Positions 9,334 to 18,396 of a stretch of 64,000 nucleotides of DNA are shown here, piece by piece. A model generated the notes under the pieces. The model saw only the letters and a program-made list of their open reading frames with translations. It was not told the origin of the DNA and ran no database searches. Source of the DNA: Thiodiazotropha sp040791665 (GTDB lineage Bacteria > Pseudomonadota > Gammaproteobacteria > Chromatiales > Chromatiaceae). Every line of letters starts with the position of its first letter. Position 1 is the stretch's first letter. The position numbers and the translations under genes were made by a program. The DNA lies in assembly GCA_040791665.1 (NCBI GenBank), contig JBFNNX010000031.1, forward strand, positions 124,001 through 188,000. Reading direction: 5' to 3'.

Positions 9334-9552
9334 CAAAATAGTTGATCAGATCGTAGTAGTGGCCCTGAAAATAAGAAGAGCATTAAGGATTTAGGTGACG
9401 GCATTTGGTGCAGAGCGCTGATTGCTGAATGTAAACCTTATGTTAATGGAATCACAATTACATCAATATCCGATTGTTATAAGGATAAATACAGATAAGC
9501 TGCCAATCAATGCATTCAGGGCGGACTGTGGTTACAAAACAAGGATATGTGC

Positions 9553-11961
9553 ATGAAGATGAATCTGGGCCTTCAGTTCTCGATAAATAAACTCTTCATT
9601 TTGCTTCTCGTTTGCTTAACGTTAATCCTTATATCTGCTTGTGTGGATAAGGAGGAACGCAAGCAAAAGTACTTCGATCGTGGTATGGAGCTGTTTAACC
9701 AGGGCAACTTCACAAAGGCGCGTCTGGAATTCAAGAACGTATTGCAAATCGATCCTAAAGATGCCGACGCCTACTTCATGTTCGGGCAGATAGAAGAGAA
9801 GGAAGAGAATTGGCCCAAGGCCTATGCGCTCTTTTTAAGGGCGACTGAACTCGATCCCAAGCATGTGGGTGCTCAGGTGCATCTTGGAACGATCTTTGCG
9901 TTGGCCGGCGAAACCGATAAGGCCCTCGCTGCAGCCAAGACAGCCCTGGAAGTCGAGCCGACCGACGCTGCGGCGATGGTATTGAAGGGTTTTATAAAGG
10001 CAAAGAGGGGTGAAACAGATGACGCCATCAATGATGTACTCACGGTCATTGAGTCGGATCCAAGCAATGTCGAGGCGGCTTCATTGCTTGCGGCGCTCTA
10101 TGCGGATCAGGGTGATATGGAGCGGGCGATCCGCATCGCAAAAGATTCCCTGGCGCAACATGCAGATAGAGCGGCCTCATATCTTTTGCTTGCCCGTCTC
10201 TATGCGCAGGCTGACGAGAATGACGAAGTCGTCAAGGTCCTCTCTGAATTGATCAAGTCCAAGCCAGATGATTTACAAAACCGGCTGCACCTGGTCAGCT
10301 TTTATCAAAAACGAGGGGAGAACGAGCTGGCTGTGAAAATGCTGCAACAGGCGATTGCGGATCTGCCGGATAACATGGACGCAAAACTTGGATTGATCGC
10401 TCTCTACAAGAGCCAGGGTACTATGGACCGGGCAGAGGCATTGCTTGAGAAGTACGTCAGTGAGGCACCCAAACAAACCGGACTGAAGCTCGAGTTGGCG
10501 AGACACTACCTGGCTGGAGGTCGCAGGGATGAGGCGTACAAGACCCTCAATGCGGTTATTGAGCTGGCCGGAACTTCAAAGGATGGTCTCGCTGCCAGGA
10601 CCCTGAAAGCGAGTGCCTTGATCAAGGAGCGGGCTCTTGAGGAAGCCGGAAACTTGTTGGAAGAGGTCCTGCAAGCCGATCCAAAATTCAAGGATGCGCT
10701 GCTGATAAGGGCCGGTATGGCGCTTATGAGTGACGACCCCGATAAGGGGATTGCGGATCTTCGCACCCTGTTGCGGGAGGATCCCGGCTACGTCAAGGCC
10801 CATCGCCTGAAGGCCCGGGCTCATTTGAAGAAAGGTGAGATCGAATTGGCAAGGCAGAGCCTCGAGGATGCGATAAAGATCCGGCCTGAAGAGGCTGCAG
10901 CCAATTTCGAACTGGTGCAGTTGTTGATCAACACCCGGGAATTCGATGGGGCCGTTGGGATTCTGCAGAAGATGCGTCGCTTCGCGCCTGACGATATCAA
11001 GGTATTGCAGTCCTTGGCACAGGTCCAGGAAAAACTCAAGCGTTGGGACGAAGTGGCTAATGTAGCCGAGCTGTTGATTTCGAAACATCCGGCGAGTCCT
11101 GTTGGCTACTACTACAGGGGAGTATCCCACCTGAATCGCAACATGGCTTCTTCGAGCATCGCGGATTTTGAGAAAGTGCTTGAATTGAAGTCCAACTCCA
11201 TCGAGGCCCTGGTTGGATTGGCAAAGGGCTTGTTTGTTTTGAAGAAGCCGGAGGATGCCTTGCAAAGGATTGAGATGGCTGTGGAGGCCAATCCCGGCCA
11301 TTTCACAGCCTTGAATCTCAAGGGCGAGGTGCACCTTTCGCAGAAGCAGTGGGATCTTGCGGAGGAGGCGTTCAACAAGACCCTGGCAGTGCGTCCGGAG
11401 TGGTCGGTTCCCTATCGGAACCTGGTTAATCTCAATATTCTCAAAGGCGACCTGGAGGGTGTTCTGGGGTTGTTGGAGAAGGGCTTCGAAAAGACGGGCG
11501 ATCCGCTGCTAGGCGTCGATCTGGCGAATAATTACTCCCGTATCGACCGCAGGCAGGATGCAATCGAGGTCTATGAAGGGATCCTGGAAGACCATCCCAA
11601 GCATCTGCTGGCCTCCAACAATCTGGCAATGCTGCTACTCAAGGATGAGACGGATCGGGGGAGGCTTGATAAGGCATTGCAGTTGGTTGAGGGCTTCGAG
11701 CTGTCGGAGAATCCTATTATTCTGGACACCCTTGGTTGGGTGCACATCAAACGGGGTGAGATCGACAAGGCTCTCCCGATCCTGCAACGCGCCGCCAGAA
11801 AAGGTTCCGGGCTCCCGGATATCGATTATCATCTCGGGGTCGCCTATTACCAACAGGGCCGTATGGATAGCGCCAAGCAATATTTCAACTCGGCGCTGGC
11901 TGCAGAGAAGGCCTTTGATGGTATCGAAGAGGCGAAAGTGCTGTTGAATGAGATTCAATAA
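9553..11961 (+). CDS. prsT: PEP-CTERM-system TPR lipoprotein PrsT
   Basis: A large lipoprotein of about 802 residues. A basic N-terminus, a hydrophobic stretch (LFILLLVCLTLILIS) and the lipobox ISAC give an N-terminal lipid-anchored Cys (residue 30). The rest is a nearly continuous array of tetratricopeptide repeats, starting YFDRGMELFNQGNFTKARLE and reaching the C-terminus. This architecture and length match PrsT, found beside exosortase A in exopolysaccharide loci and thought to scaffold the secretion complex in the periplasm. The start was set at ATG 9553, 7 nt after AAGGA. The ATG at 9547 is only 1 nt from it and the one at 9559 is 13 nt away. It lies 219 nt after xrtA. Confidence 0.88.
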   Translation: MKMNLGLQFSINKLFILLLVCLTLILISACVDKEERKQKYFDRGMELFNQGNFTKARLEFKNVLQIDPKDADAYFMFGQIEEKEENWPKAYALFLRATELDPKHVGAQVHLGTIFALAGETDKALAAAKTALEVEPTDAAAMVLKGFIKAKRGETDDAINDVLTVIESDPSNVEAASLLAALYADQGDMERAIRIAKDSLAQHADRAASYLLLARLYAQADENDEVVKVLSELIKSKPDDLQNRLHLVSFYQKRGENELAVKMLQQAIADLPDNMDAKLGLIALYKSQGTMDRAEALLEKYVSEAPKQTGLKLELARHYLAGGRRDEAYKTLNAVIELAGTSKDGLAARTLKASALIKERALEEAGNLLEEVLQADPKFKDALLIRAGMALMSDDPDKGIADLRTLLREDPGYVKAHRLKARAHLKKGEIELARQSLEDAIKIRPEEAAANFELVQLLINTREFDGAVGILQKMRRFAPDDIKVLQSLAQVQEKLKRWDEVANVAELLISKHPASPVGYYYRGVSHLNRNMASSSIADFEKVLELKSNSIEALVGLAKGLFVLKKPEDALQRIEMAVEANPGHFTALNLKGEVHLSQKQWDLAEEAFNKTLAVRPEWSVPYRNLVNLNILKGDLEGVLGLLEKGFEKTGDPLLGVDLANNYSRIDRRQDAIEVYEGILEDHPKHLLASNNLAMLLLKDETDRGRLDKALQLVEGFELSENPIILDTLGWVHIKRGEIDKALPILQRAARKGSGLPDIDYHLGVAYYQQGRMDSAKQYFNSALAAEKAFDGIEEAKVLLNEIQ

Positions 11962-12116
11962 TAATCCTGAAAATGCCTGCCGCGGGTACTATTCCGGTAC
12001 TAAATAATAAATATCAACAATAACATTGTGTTAGCAATGTCCACACGCTGTATAATGCCGCAGGGATACGCGCTGGGCGTTTGATCTAACCTATTGTATA
12101 TATTGGCAAAATTAGA

Positions 12117-13172
12117 ATGCAGACGATAATTGTGACTGGTGGGGCAGGTTTTATAGGCGGTAATTTCGTGCATCATCTGTTGGCCAGGGAGCAAGTGCAG
12201 GTGGTGAATCTAGATGCACTCACCTACGCGGGGAACATGGATACGCTCCAGGCAATCATGGAAGATCCACGCCACCACTTTATACAGGGACAGATCCAGG
12301 ACGGGGAATTGGTCGCAGGTCTGTTCGAGCGCTTCAGGCCCACCGGAATCGTAAACTTCGCCGCCGAAAGCCATGTGGACCGCTCCATAGACGGACCGGC
12401 AGAGTTCATCGATACCAACATTGGCGGTACCTTTAACCTGCTGGAGTCTGCCCGCACCTATTGGATGGGGTTGCCGTCAGATGAGGCTGACGCATTTCGT
12501 TTCCTGCATGTCTCCACGGATGAGGTGTACGGTTCCCTCGGTGACGAAGGGAAATTTACTGAAACCACCCCCTATGCACCAAACTCTCCCTACTCGGCAT
12601 CCAAGGCGGCTTCGGATCACCTGGTTCGGGCGTGGCATCATACCTACGGCTTACCTGTGCTCACCACCAACTGCTCCAACAACTACGGTCCCTATCAATT
12701 CCCTGAAAAGTTGATCCCGCTTTTTATCCAAAAGGCGCTGGCGGGGGAGGATCTGCCGATCTATGGAGATGGCAGCAATGTCCGGGATTGGCTCTTTGTG
12801 GAGGATCACTGCAGGGCGATCTCGCGGGTGCTGGAGGCTGGCAGACCGGGTGAGGTCTACAACGTGGGGGGTAACAACGAGATGAGCAATCTCGAAGTTA
12901 TCGATCTGCTCTGTGCACTATTGGATGAGCTGGTGCCCGATTCGCCCTACAAGCCCCACAATCAATTGAAAAAATTTGTCAAAGACCGGCCAGGACACGA
13001 CCGGCGCTACGCCATCGATGCTACAAAGCTGCAATATGAGCTGGGATGGACGCCGGATGAGACCTTCGCTACAGGTCTGAGAAAGACAGTTTCCTGGTAT
13101 CTTAACAATGAGGCTTGGAGTCAAAGGGTAATGGATGGCAGTTACCTCGGTGAGCGCTTGGGGCAGGGATAA
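12117..13172 (+). CDS. rfbB: dTDP-glucose 4,6-dehydratase
   Basis: A 351-residue RmlB/RfbB enzyme that makes dTDP-4-keto-6-deoxyglucose, the second step of dTDP-L-rhamnose synthesis. Visible motifs are the Rossmann loop VTGGAGFIGGNFVHH, the catalytic Asp-Glu pair in HVSTDEVYGSL, and the YSASKAASDHLV dyad. TTNCSNNYGPYQFPEKLIP and YGDGSNVRDWLFVEDH are highly specific for this family. It opens a tight rfbBACD operon: the TAA stop overlaps the rfbA ATG (TAATG). A TATAAT hexamer at 12051-12056, about 60 nt upstream, is a possible -10 box with a poor -35. Confidence 0.97.
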   Translation: MQTIIVTGGAGFIGGNFVHHLLAREQVQVVNLDALTYAGNMDTLQAIMEDPRHHFIQGQIQDGELVAGLFERFRPTGIVNFAAESHVDRSIDGPAEFIDTNIGGTFNLLESARTYWMGLPSDEADAFRFLHVSTDEVYGSLGDEGKFTETTPYAPNSPYSASKAASDHLVRAWHHTYGLPVLTTNCSNNYGPYQFPEKLIPLFIQKALAGEDLPIYGDGSNVRDWLFVEDHCRAISRVLEAGRPGEVYNVGGNNEMSNLEVIDLLCALLDELVPDSPYKPHNQLKKFVKDRPGHDRRYAIDATKLQYELGWTPDETFATGLRKTVSWYLNNEAWSQRVMDGSYLGERLGQG

Positions 13173-14062
13173 TGTCGGATAAACAGGTTAAAAAGGGTAT
13201 TATTCTGGCCGGTGGTTCGGGTACTCGTCTTCACCCACTTACGCTGACGATCTCGAAACAGCTGTTACCCGTCTATGACAAGCCGATGATCTACTACCCC
13301 CTTACTACACTGATGTTAGCGGGTATCAGAGAAATTCTTATCATCACCACACCCCAGGATGCCGCCTTGTTCAAGGGGCTGCTGGGTAATGGTAGTCAGT
13401 GGGGGATAACCATCCAGTATGCCGTACAGCCGGAGCCCGGAGGATTGGCGCAGGCCTTTATCATTGGAAGGGAGTTCATCGCTGGCGAGCCTTGTTGTTT
13501 GATTCTTGGCGACAACATCTACTATGGACATGGCTTGGTGGAATCACTGAAACGTGCTGCTTCGATGACCTGCGGGGCCACGGTTTTTGGTTACTGGGTC
13601 AAGGATCCGGAACGCTATGGCGTGGTTGAGTTTGATCAGGATGGCCAGGTAATCGGTATCGAGGAGAAACCGGATGATCCAAAGTCCAACTATGCGGTTA
13701 CCGGACTCTATTTCTATGATGAGCGGGTTACTGAACTGGCGGCCTCGCTGAAGCCATCTGCGCGCGGCGAACTGGAGATCACAGACCTCAACAAACTCTA
13801 TCTCGACCAGGGTTCGCTGCAGTTGGAGAAGATGGGGCGCGGTATCGCCTGGCTCGATACCGGGACCCATGAGAGTCTCATTCAAGCCAGTAATTTTATC
13901 GAGACTATTGAATTAAGACAGGGTTTGAAGATAGCCTGCCCAGAAGAGATAGCATTCAGTCAGAACTGGATCGATATCGAAGCGCTAAAGCGAATGGGCA
14001 ATGCACTAAGCAAGAATGGTTATGGGCAATATCTGCTCAGCTTGTGTGAGAGAAAGATGTAG
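13172..14062 (+). CDS. rfbA: Glucose-1-phosphate thymidylyltransferase
   Basis: A 296-residue RmlA/RfbA nucleotidyltransferase, which forms dTDP-glucose from dTTP and glucose-1-phosphate, the first and feedback-regulated step to dTDP-rhamnose. The N-terminal signature ILAGGSGTRLHPLT is followed by SKQLLPVYDKPMIYYPL. LGDNIYYGHGL provides the metal-binding Asp, and EEKPDDPKSNYAVTGLYFYD and WLDTGTHESL are family hallmarks. Its ATG overlaps the rfbB stop by one base, implying translational coupling. It ends 2 nt before rfbC. Confidence 0.97.
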   Translation: MSDKQVKKGIILAGGSGTRLHPLTLTISKQLLPVYDKPMIYYPLTTLMLAGIREILIITTPQDAALFKGLLGNGSQWGITIQYAVQPEPGGLAQAFIIGREFIAGEPCCLILGDNIYYGHGLVESLKRAASMTCGATVFGYWVKDPERYGVVEFDQDGQVIGIEEKPDDPKSNYAVTGLYFYDERVTELAASLKPSARGELEITDLNKLYLDQGSLQLEKMGRGIAWLDTGTHESLIQASNFIETIELRQGLKIACPEEIAFSQNWIDIEALKRMGNALSKNGYGQYLLSLCERKM

Positions 14063-14064
14063 CT

Positions 14065-14643
14065 ATGGAAGTGACACCTACAAAGATACCAGAAGTAGTA
14101 CTGCTGAAGCCCCGGCGTTTTGGTGATCAACGGGGATGGTTTATGGAGAGCTGGCAGGCTGAACGTTATGAACAACTGGGCATACCCACGGGTTTTGTGC
14201 AGGATAATCAGGCCTATTCCCAAAAGGGCGTATTACGCGGCCTGCATATCCAGAATCCCTATGGCCAGGGCAAGCTGGTGCAGGTTATCCGCGGCGAGGT
14301 CTTCGATGTCGCCGTGGATGTACGTCAAGGATCTCCCTGGTTCGGTCAGTGGGTTGGCGTACACTTGTCGGAAACAAATCATCATCAACTCTATGTGCCG
14401 ATCGGGTTTGCCCATGGCTATCTGGTATTGAGTGAGGATGCGATCTTCACCTATAAATGCACTGACTACTATCATCCGGAAACGCAGTTTTCCATACGCT
14501 GGGATGATCCACAGATTGGTGTCGAGTGGCCGGGGGCGGTAAGTCCGGTACTGGCGGAAAAGGATCGTGACGCTCCGTTGTTGAGCGAGATTCCCGAGCA
14601 ACAGCTGCCGCTATATCAATCCAGCAGGAAATCGATAGCATGA
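14065..14643 (+). CDS. rfbC: dTDP-4-dehydrorhamnose 3,5-epimerase
   Basis: A 192-residue cupin-fold RmlC/RfbC enzyme that epimerises dTDP-4-keto-6-deoxyglucose at C3 and C5. The catalytic His is in GVLRGLHIQNPYGQGKLV, and the metal-free cupin core continues in VFDVAVDVRQGSPWFGQWVG. The second catalytic element lies in IPIG-like VPIGFAHGYLVLSE and the Tyr in CTDYYHPE. IRWDDPQIGVEWP is typical of the C-terminal half. Length is normal. Its TGA overlaps the rfbD ATG (ATGA at 14640-14643), so the four rfb genes form one coupled operon. Confidence 0.96.
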   Translation: MEVTPTKIPEVVLLKPRRFGDQRGWFMESWQAERYEQLGIPTGFVQDNQAYSQKGVLRGLHIQNPYGQGKLVQVIRGEVFDVAVDVRQGSPWFGQWVGVHLSETNHHQLYVPIGFAHGYLVLSEDAIFTYKCTDYYHPETQFSIRWDDPQIGVEWPGAVSPVLAEKDRDAPLLSEIPEQQLPLYQSSRKSIA

Positions 14644-15539
14644 CTGTGGATAAGCCGAAGGTCCTTCTGCTGGGTAGCGATGGTCAGGTTGGCTGGGAGT
14701 TGCAGCGTACGTTGGGTGTCATGAGCGAGGTTGTCAATACGACTCTCTCCGGAAAGGGTGGCTTACCGCTGGATCTGTTGGACGCCAATGCCGTCACCGC
14801 AACTGTCAGGCAGATACAACCAGATTTCATCATCAATGCAGCGGCTCACACGGCGGTCGACAAGGCTGAGACCGAAGTCGATCTCTCCCGCCGGTTGAAT
14901 GCAGAGGCACCTGAACTGCTCGGCCAGCTGGCTGCGGAACTGGGTGCCACAGTGGTTCATTACTCAACCGATTTTGTCTTTTCCGGTGATAGCGGCCGGC
15001 CCTACAGGGAAGAGGACGAGGCTGTGCCGCTCTGCGTCTATGGTCAGACCAAGCTGGAGGGCGAACAGCGACTCCTGGCGACTGGTGCCGACGCCCTGGT
15101 ATTGCGTACCAGCTGGGTGTATGGCAACTACGGCCACAATTTCATGCTGACCATGATGCGTCTATTCAAGGAGAAAGGGCAGCTCTCGGTGGTAGACGAT
15201 CAGATCGGCGCACCTACATGGAGCCGCATGATTGCGGAAGCCACAGCGCAGATCGTTCATCAACTGCGCATGACTGCCAAGGAGACTGTCCAGCCACAGG
15301 GGACCTACCATCTGACTGCTGCCGGAGAAACCAGTTGGTACGACTTCGCCACGAGCATATTGGATCTGATGGGCGGTTCCTGCAACATTCAACCTATTTC
15401 GACGGATAACTATCCGACACCGGCGAGACGCCCAGCATACTCTGTGCTCGACAATACCAAGTTGAAACGGACATTTGGTCTGCAACTGCCCAATTGGCGG
15501 GATTCCTTAAAACAGTGTATGGCTGATCGATCAACCTGA
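14640..15539 (+). CDS. rfbD: dTDP-4-dehydrorhamnose reductase
   Basis: A 299-residue RmlD/RfbD reductase that makes the final product dTDP-L-rhamnose with NAD(P)H. It shows the N-terminal Rossmann loop LLGSDGQVGWELQR, the segment IINAAAHTAVDKAE, the STDFVFSGDSGRPYREED signature and the catalytic YGQTKLEGEQ dyad (YxxxK). RTSWVYGNYGHNFMLTMMRL and VVDDQIGAPTW are further family marks. It closes the rfbBACD operon. No U-tract terminator was seen in the 242 nt that follow. The next gene is an ATPase of the same secretion system. Confidence 0.96.
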   Translation: MTVDKPKVLLLGSDGQVGWELQRTLGVMSEVVNTTLSGKGGLPLDLLDANAVTATVRQIQPDFIINAAAHTAVDKAETEVDLSRRLNAEAPELLGQLAAELGATVVHYSTDFVFSGDSGRPYREEDEAVPLCVYGQTKLEGEQRLLATGADALVLRTSWVYGNYGHNFMLTMMRLFKEKGQLSVVDDQIGAPTWSRMIAEATAQIVHQLRMTAKETVQPQGTYHLTAAGETSWYDFATSILDLMGGSCNIQPISTDNYPTPARRPAYSVLDNTKLKRTFGLQLPNWRDSLKQCMADRST

Positions 15540-15781
15540 TCGGTCACGAAGAGTAAACGACGACCAGGCCGCCCGGCTTGGGTGCAGGATGGACGATCAG
15601 TTGACCTGTTTCTTTTCCGGGTTATTTTTGTTGATTAAATATCCTATGAATTCATAATGTTACGATGTTTTGTTTGTGCCGGGGCACAGTATATAAGTCA
15701 TTGCTCGACATCGTGATGGCATGAGACAATAGGCCGACTACCCGTTGTTGGAAAATTGCATGCCCAGGGATTGTTAAACGG

Positions 15782-16768
15782 ATGTATGAAAAGTTTTACG
15801 GAATAATCGAGAAGCCATTCAGCTTACTACCGGATCCCAGTTTTTTGGTATTGGGGGAAAAGCACAGCGCGGCATATACCGCATTGGAGTATGGCCTGGT
15901 CAGTCAGGCTGGCTTTACCGTGGTTACAGGAGAAGTGGGCAGTGGTAAGACCACCCTGATTCGCCATCTGCTCAACCAGCTTGACGAGGATACCACGGTC
16001 GGGCTCGTCAGCAGCAGCCATCACGAGATGGGTGAGCTGCTGCAGTGGCTGCTCTTCGCATTCGACCTCGATTACAGAGAAACACAAAAGGTAGGCCGGT
16101 ACGATCTTTTCACCCAGTTTCTCATCGACCAATACGCCAATAAAAAACGCACTGTATTGATCATAGATGAAGCACAGAATCTTCATCCTGAAGTATTGGA
16201 AGAGCTGCGCCTGCTATCCAATATCAATGCAGACAAGCACCAGGTGTTGCAGATAATCCTGGTGGGACAGCCGCAGCTTCGGGTATTGCTTAAACACAAA
16301 GACCTACTCCAGTTTCAGCAGCGCATTTCTGTGGATTACCATCTTCAGGGGCTCAATGAAGAGGAGACACGGTTCTATATCTTTCAGCGCCTGAAATTTG
16401 CCGGGCGTAACAAACCGCTTTTCACCCGCAATGCGATAAACCTTATCTATCAAGCCAGCGACGGTATACCTCGCGTCATCAATACCCTTTGCGATACAGC
16501 GCTTGTGTATGGATTTGCCGATCAGAAATCTCTGTTGGATAGTGCACTGGTCGCCAAAGTATTGAAGGACAAACATGCTGCCGTAGAATATCGTAGCGAT
16601 ACTCCTGAAGATATGCCCGATGCGCGAGAGTCTTATCCGTTTAATCAACAATCATCCAAGGCAATAGAACATCAAAAACCTGTCGCCAATGCCAAGGAAC
16701 ATAGGGTTACCAACTTCAACCGTGAGTCGGCAAAACTGCTTTTTAAAAAATTTTACAACGAGAAATAG
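15782..16768 (+). CDS. ExeA-like AAA ATPase of the exosortase/EPS locus
   Basis: A 328-residue AAA ATPase. The start MYEKFYGIIEKPFSLLPDP is typical of the ExeA/GspA-like ATPases, including the subfamily repeatedly encoded in PEP-CTERM exopolysaccharide loci. Walker A is GEVGSGKT (residues 50-57), Walker B is VLIIDEAQN (around residue 120), and sensor-type Arg residues appear in LQFQQRISVDYHLQGLN. Residues past ~270 are polar and probably flexible, and no membrane segment or peptidoglycan-binding domain is seen at the C-terminus, so it is shorter than true ExeA. It probably supports assembly or export of the polysaccharide complex at the inner membrane. The exact role is not established. Confidence 0.8.
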   Translation: MYEKFYGIIEKPFSLLPDPSFLVLGEKHSAAYTALEYGLVSQAGFTVVTGEVGSGKTTLIRHLLNQLDEDTTVGLVSSSHHEMGELLQWLLFAFDLDYRETQKVGRYDLFTQFLIDQYANKKRTVLIIDEAQNLHPEVLEELRLLSNINADKHQVLQIILVGQPQLRVLLKHKDLLQFQQRISVDYHLQGLNEEETRFYIFQRLKFAGRNKPLFTRNAINLIYQASDGIPRVINTLCDTALVYGFADQKSLLDSALVAKVLKDKHAAVEYRSDTPEDMPDARESYPFNQQSSKAIEHQKPVANAKEHRVTNFNRESAKLLFKKFYNEK

Positions 16769-16899
16769 CATCCGCATCAGACTGTGATAAGCTGCTGATT
16801 GGCTATATAGACTGAAGGTCTATCCCGTATTCCTGGAAATCACCTAATATTTCTTACTCATACTCTTAATTTCTCAGGCTGAGTAACTATACGATAGTT

Positions 16900-18396
16900 A
16901 TGAATAAAAAAAATCTCTCTATCGCTACTCTGATGGAGCAATCAGGTGTGAAGTTTGGGACCAGTGGCGCCCGTGGCCTGGTCGATGCCATGACGGATCG
17001 GGTCTGCTTTGCCTACACCTGTGCCTTTCTAGACTACCTGAATACTGAGGGACTGATAGCTACAGGTGATCCCGTGGCTTTCGCAGGGGATCTCCGGCCA
17101 AGTACGCCAAGGATAATGGCTGCCGTATGCAAGGCGGTCATTGAGCGTGGCTACATACCCATAAACAGTGGCTTCATACCCTCGCCGGCGGTGGCTTTGT
17201 TCGGTCTGAAACGGGGCATAGCGACCATCATGGTGACCGGCAGCCATATCCCTGATGACCGCAATGGCATCAAGTTCAACAGACCGGATGGAGAGATTCT
17301 GAAACAGGATGAAGCGGGGATTCGTCAACAGCGGATTGAGCTTGATGAGGCTCTGTTTGATGGGGATCGATTTTCAGAATCCCAGCAATTGCCGGAAGCG
17401 GATAATTCGGCCAAGGAACACTACATAAAACGCTATCTGGATTGTATCGGCAGTGATGCGCTGTCGGGTCTATCCGTTGGTGTGTATGAACACTCGGGTG
17501 TGGCCCGTTCATTATTGGTGCAAATACTTGAGGGAGCGGGTGCAAGCGTCGTCCGTCTGGGATACTCCGATAACTTTGTACCCGTGGACACTGAGGCCAT
17601 CAGATCCGAGGATGTCGTATTGGCCAGGCAGTGGTCCCGGGATCATGCCCTCGACACCATCGTATCCACTGATGGTGATGGTGACCGTCCCCTGATAAGC
17701 GATGAACTGGGACAATGGTTGCGTGGCGATGTGGCCGGTATTCTATGTGCCGATTACCTGGAAGCCGGTTGGGTTGTAACCCCGGTAAGCAGTAACAGCG
17801 CGCTTGAGTTATCGAATAAATTCGCCGGTGTGATACGTACACGAATAGGATCGCCCTTTGTCATCGAGGCGATGCAGTCGTTGTTGCAGCAGGGACGGAA
17901 GGCGGTGGTGGGCTATGAGGCTAACGGAGGATTTCTCACGGCTGACAGCCTGCTGCTGAATGGCGGCGAACTTGCACCGCTGCCGACACGTGATGCCGTG
18001 ATTGTCATCCTGGGCATTCTGCTGCAGGCAAGACAACAAGGTTTAAGCATATCGGAGTTGATGCGCCAACTGCCGCCACGTTTTACCTACAGTGATCGGT
18101 TAAAAGCGTTTCCCACTGAACTCAGCCAACGTATGCTGGCTCGTTTTCAGACGGGTGATTTCGCTGCCGATGTTCGGGCCGTTGAGGAGGAGTTTGATGC
18201 CATTTTCGGCCGCGTTTCGAGAATAGACCATACCGATGGCGTGCGTATTGCCTTTTCCGATGGTGATATCGTGCACTTGCGGCCATCTGGGAACGCCCCT
18301 GAAATGCGCTGTTATACTGAATCTGTCAGTGAGGCGCGAGCACAAGAAATGAATAAAACCTGTATAGACCTTCTCGAAGGTTGGAGAACACGATGA
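16900..18396 (+). CDS. manB: Phosphomannomutase
   Basis: A 498-residue alpha-D-phosphohexomutase. The phosphoserine loop is MVTGSHIP (Ser115), the metal loop is TDGDGDRPL, the sugar-binding loop is YEANGGF, and the phosphate-binding loop is RPSGNAPEMRCY. These four elements in order define the family. Because it overlaps manC by ATGA, the likely job is mannose-6-phosphate to mannose-1-phosphate for GDP-mannose. A phosphoglucomutase activity is possible as well, as in AlgC, but AlgC/ManB of Pseudomonas has a different first segment, so the symbol is by function. It is preceded by 131 nt without a gene. Confidence 0.88.
   Translation: MNKKNLSIATLMEQSGVKFGTSGARGLVDAMTDRVCFAYTCAFLDYLNTEGLIATGDPVAFAGDLRPSTPRIMAAVCKAVIERGYIPINSGFIPSPAVALFGLKRGIATIMVTGSHIPDDRNGIKFNRPDGEILKQDEAGIRQQRIELDEALFDGDRFSESQQLPEADNSAKEHYIKRYLDCIGSDALSGLSVGVYEHSGVARSLLVQILEGAGASVVRLGYSDNFVPVDTEAIRSEDVVLARQWSRDHALDTIVSTDGDGDRPLISDELGQWLRGDVAGILCADYLEAGWVVTPVSSNSALELSNKFAGVIRTRIGSPFVIEAMQSLLQQGRKAVVGYEANGGFLTADSLLLNGGELAPLPTRDAVIVILGILLQARQQGLSISELMRQLPPRFTYSDRLKAFPTELSQRMLARFQTGDFAADVRAVEEEFDAIFGRVSRIDHTDGVRIAFSDGDIVHLRPSGNAPEMRCYTESVSEARAQEMNKTCIDLLEGWRTR

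Noticed and set aside
10576..11334. 252-codon ORF on the minus strand within prsT
   Set aside because: A shadow of the repetitive TPR coding sequence, with low-complexity composition and no start signal.
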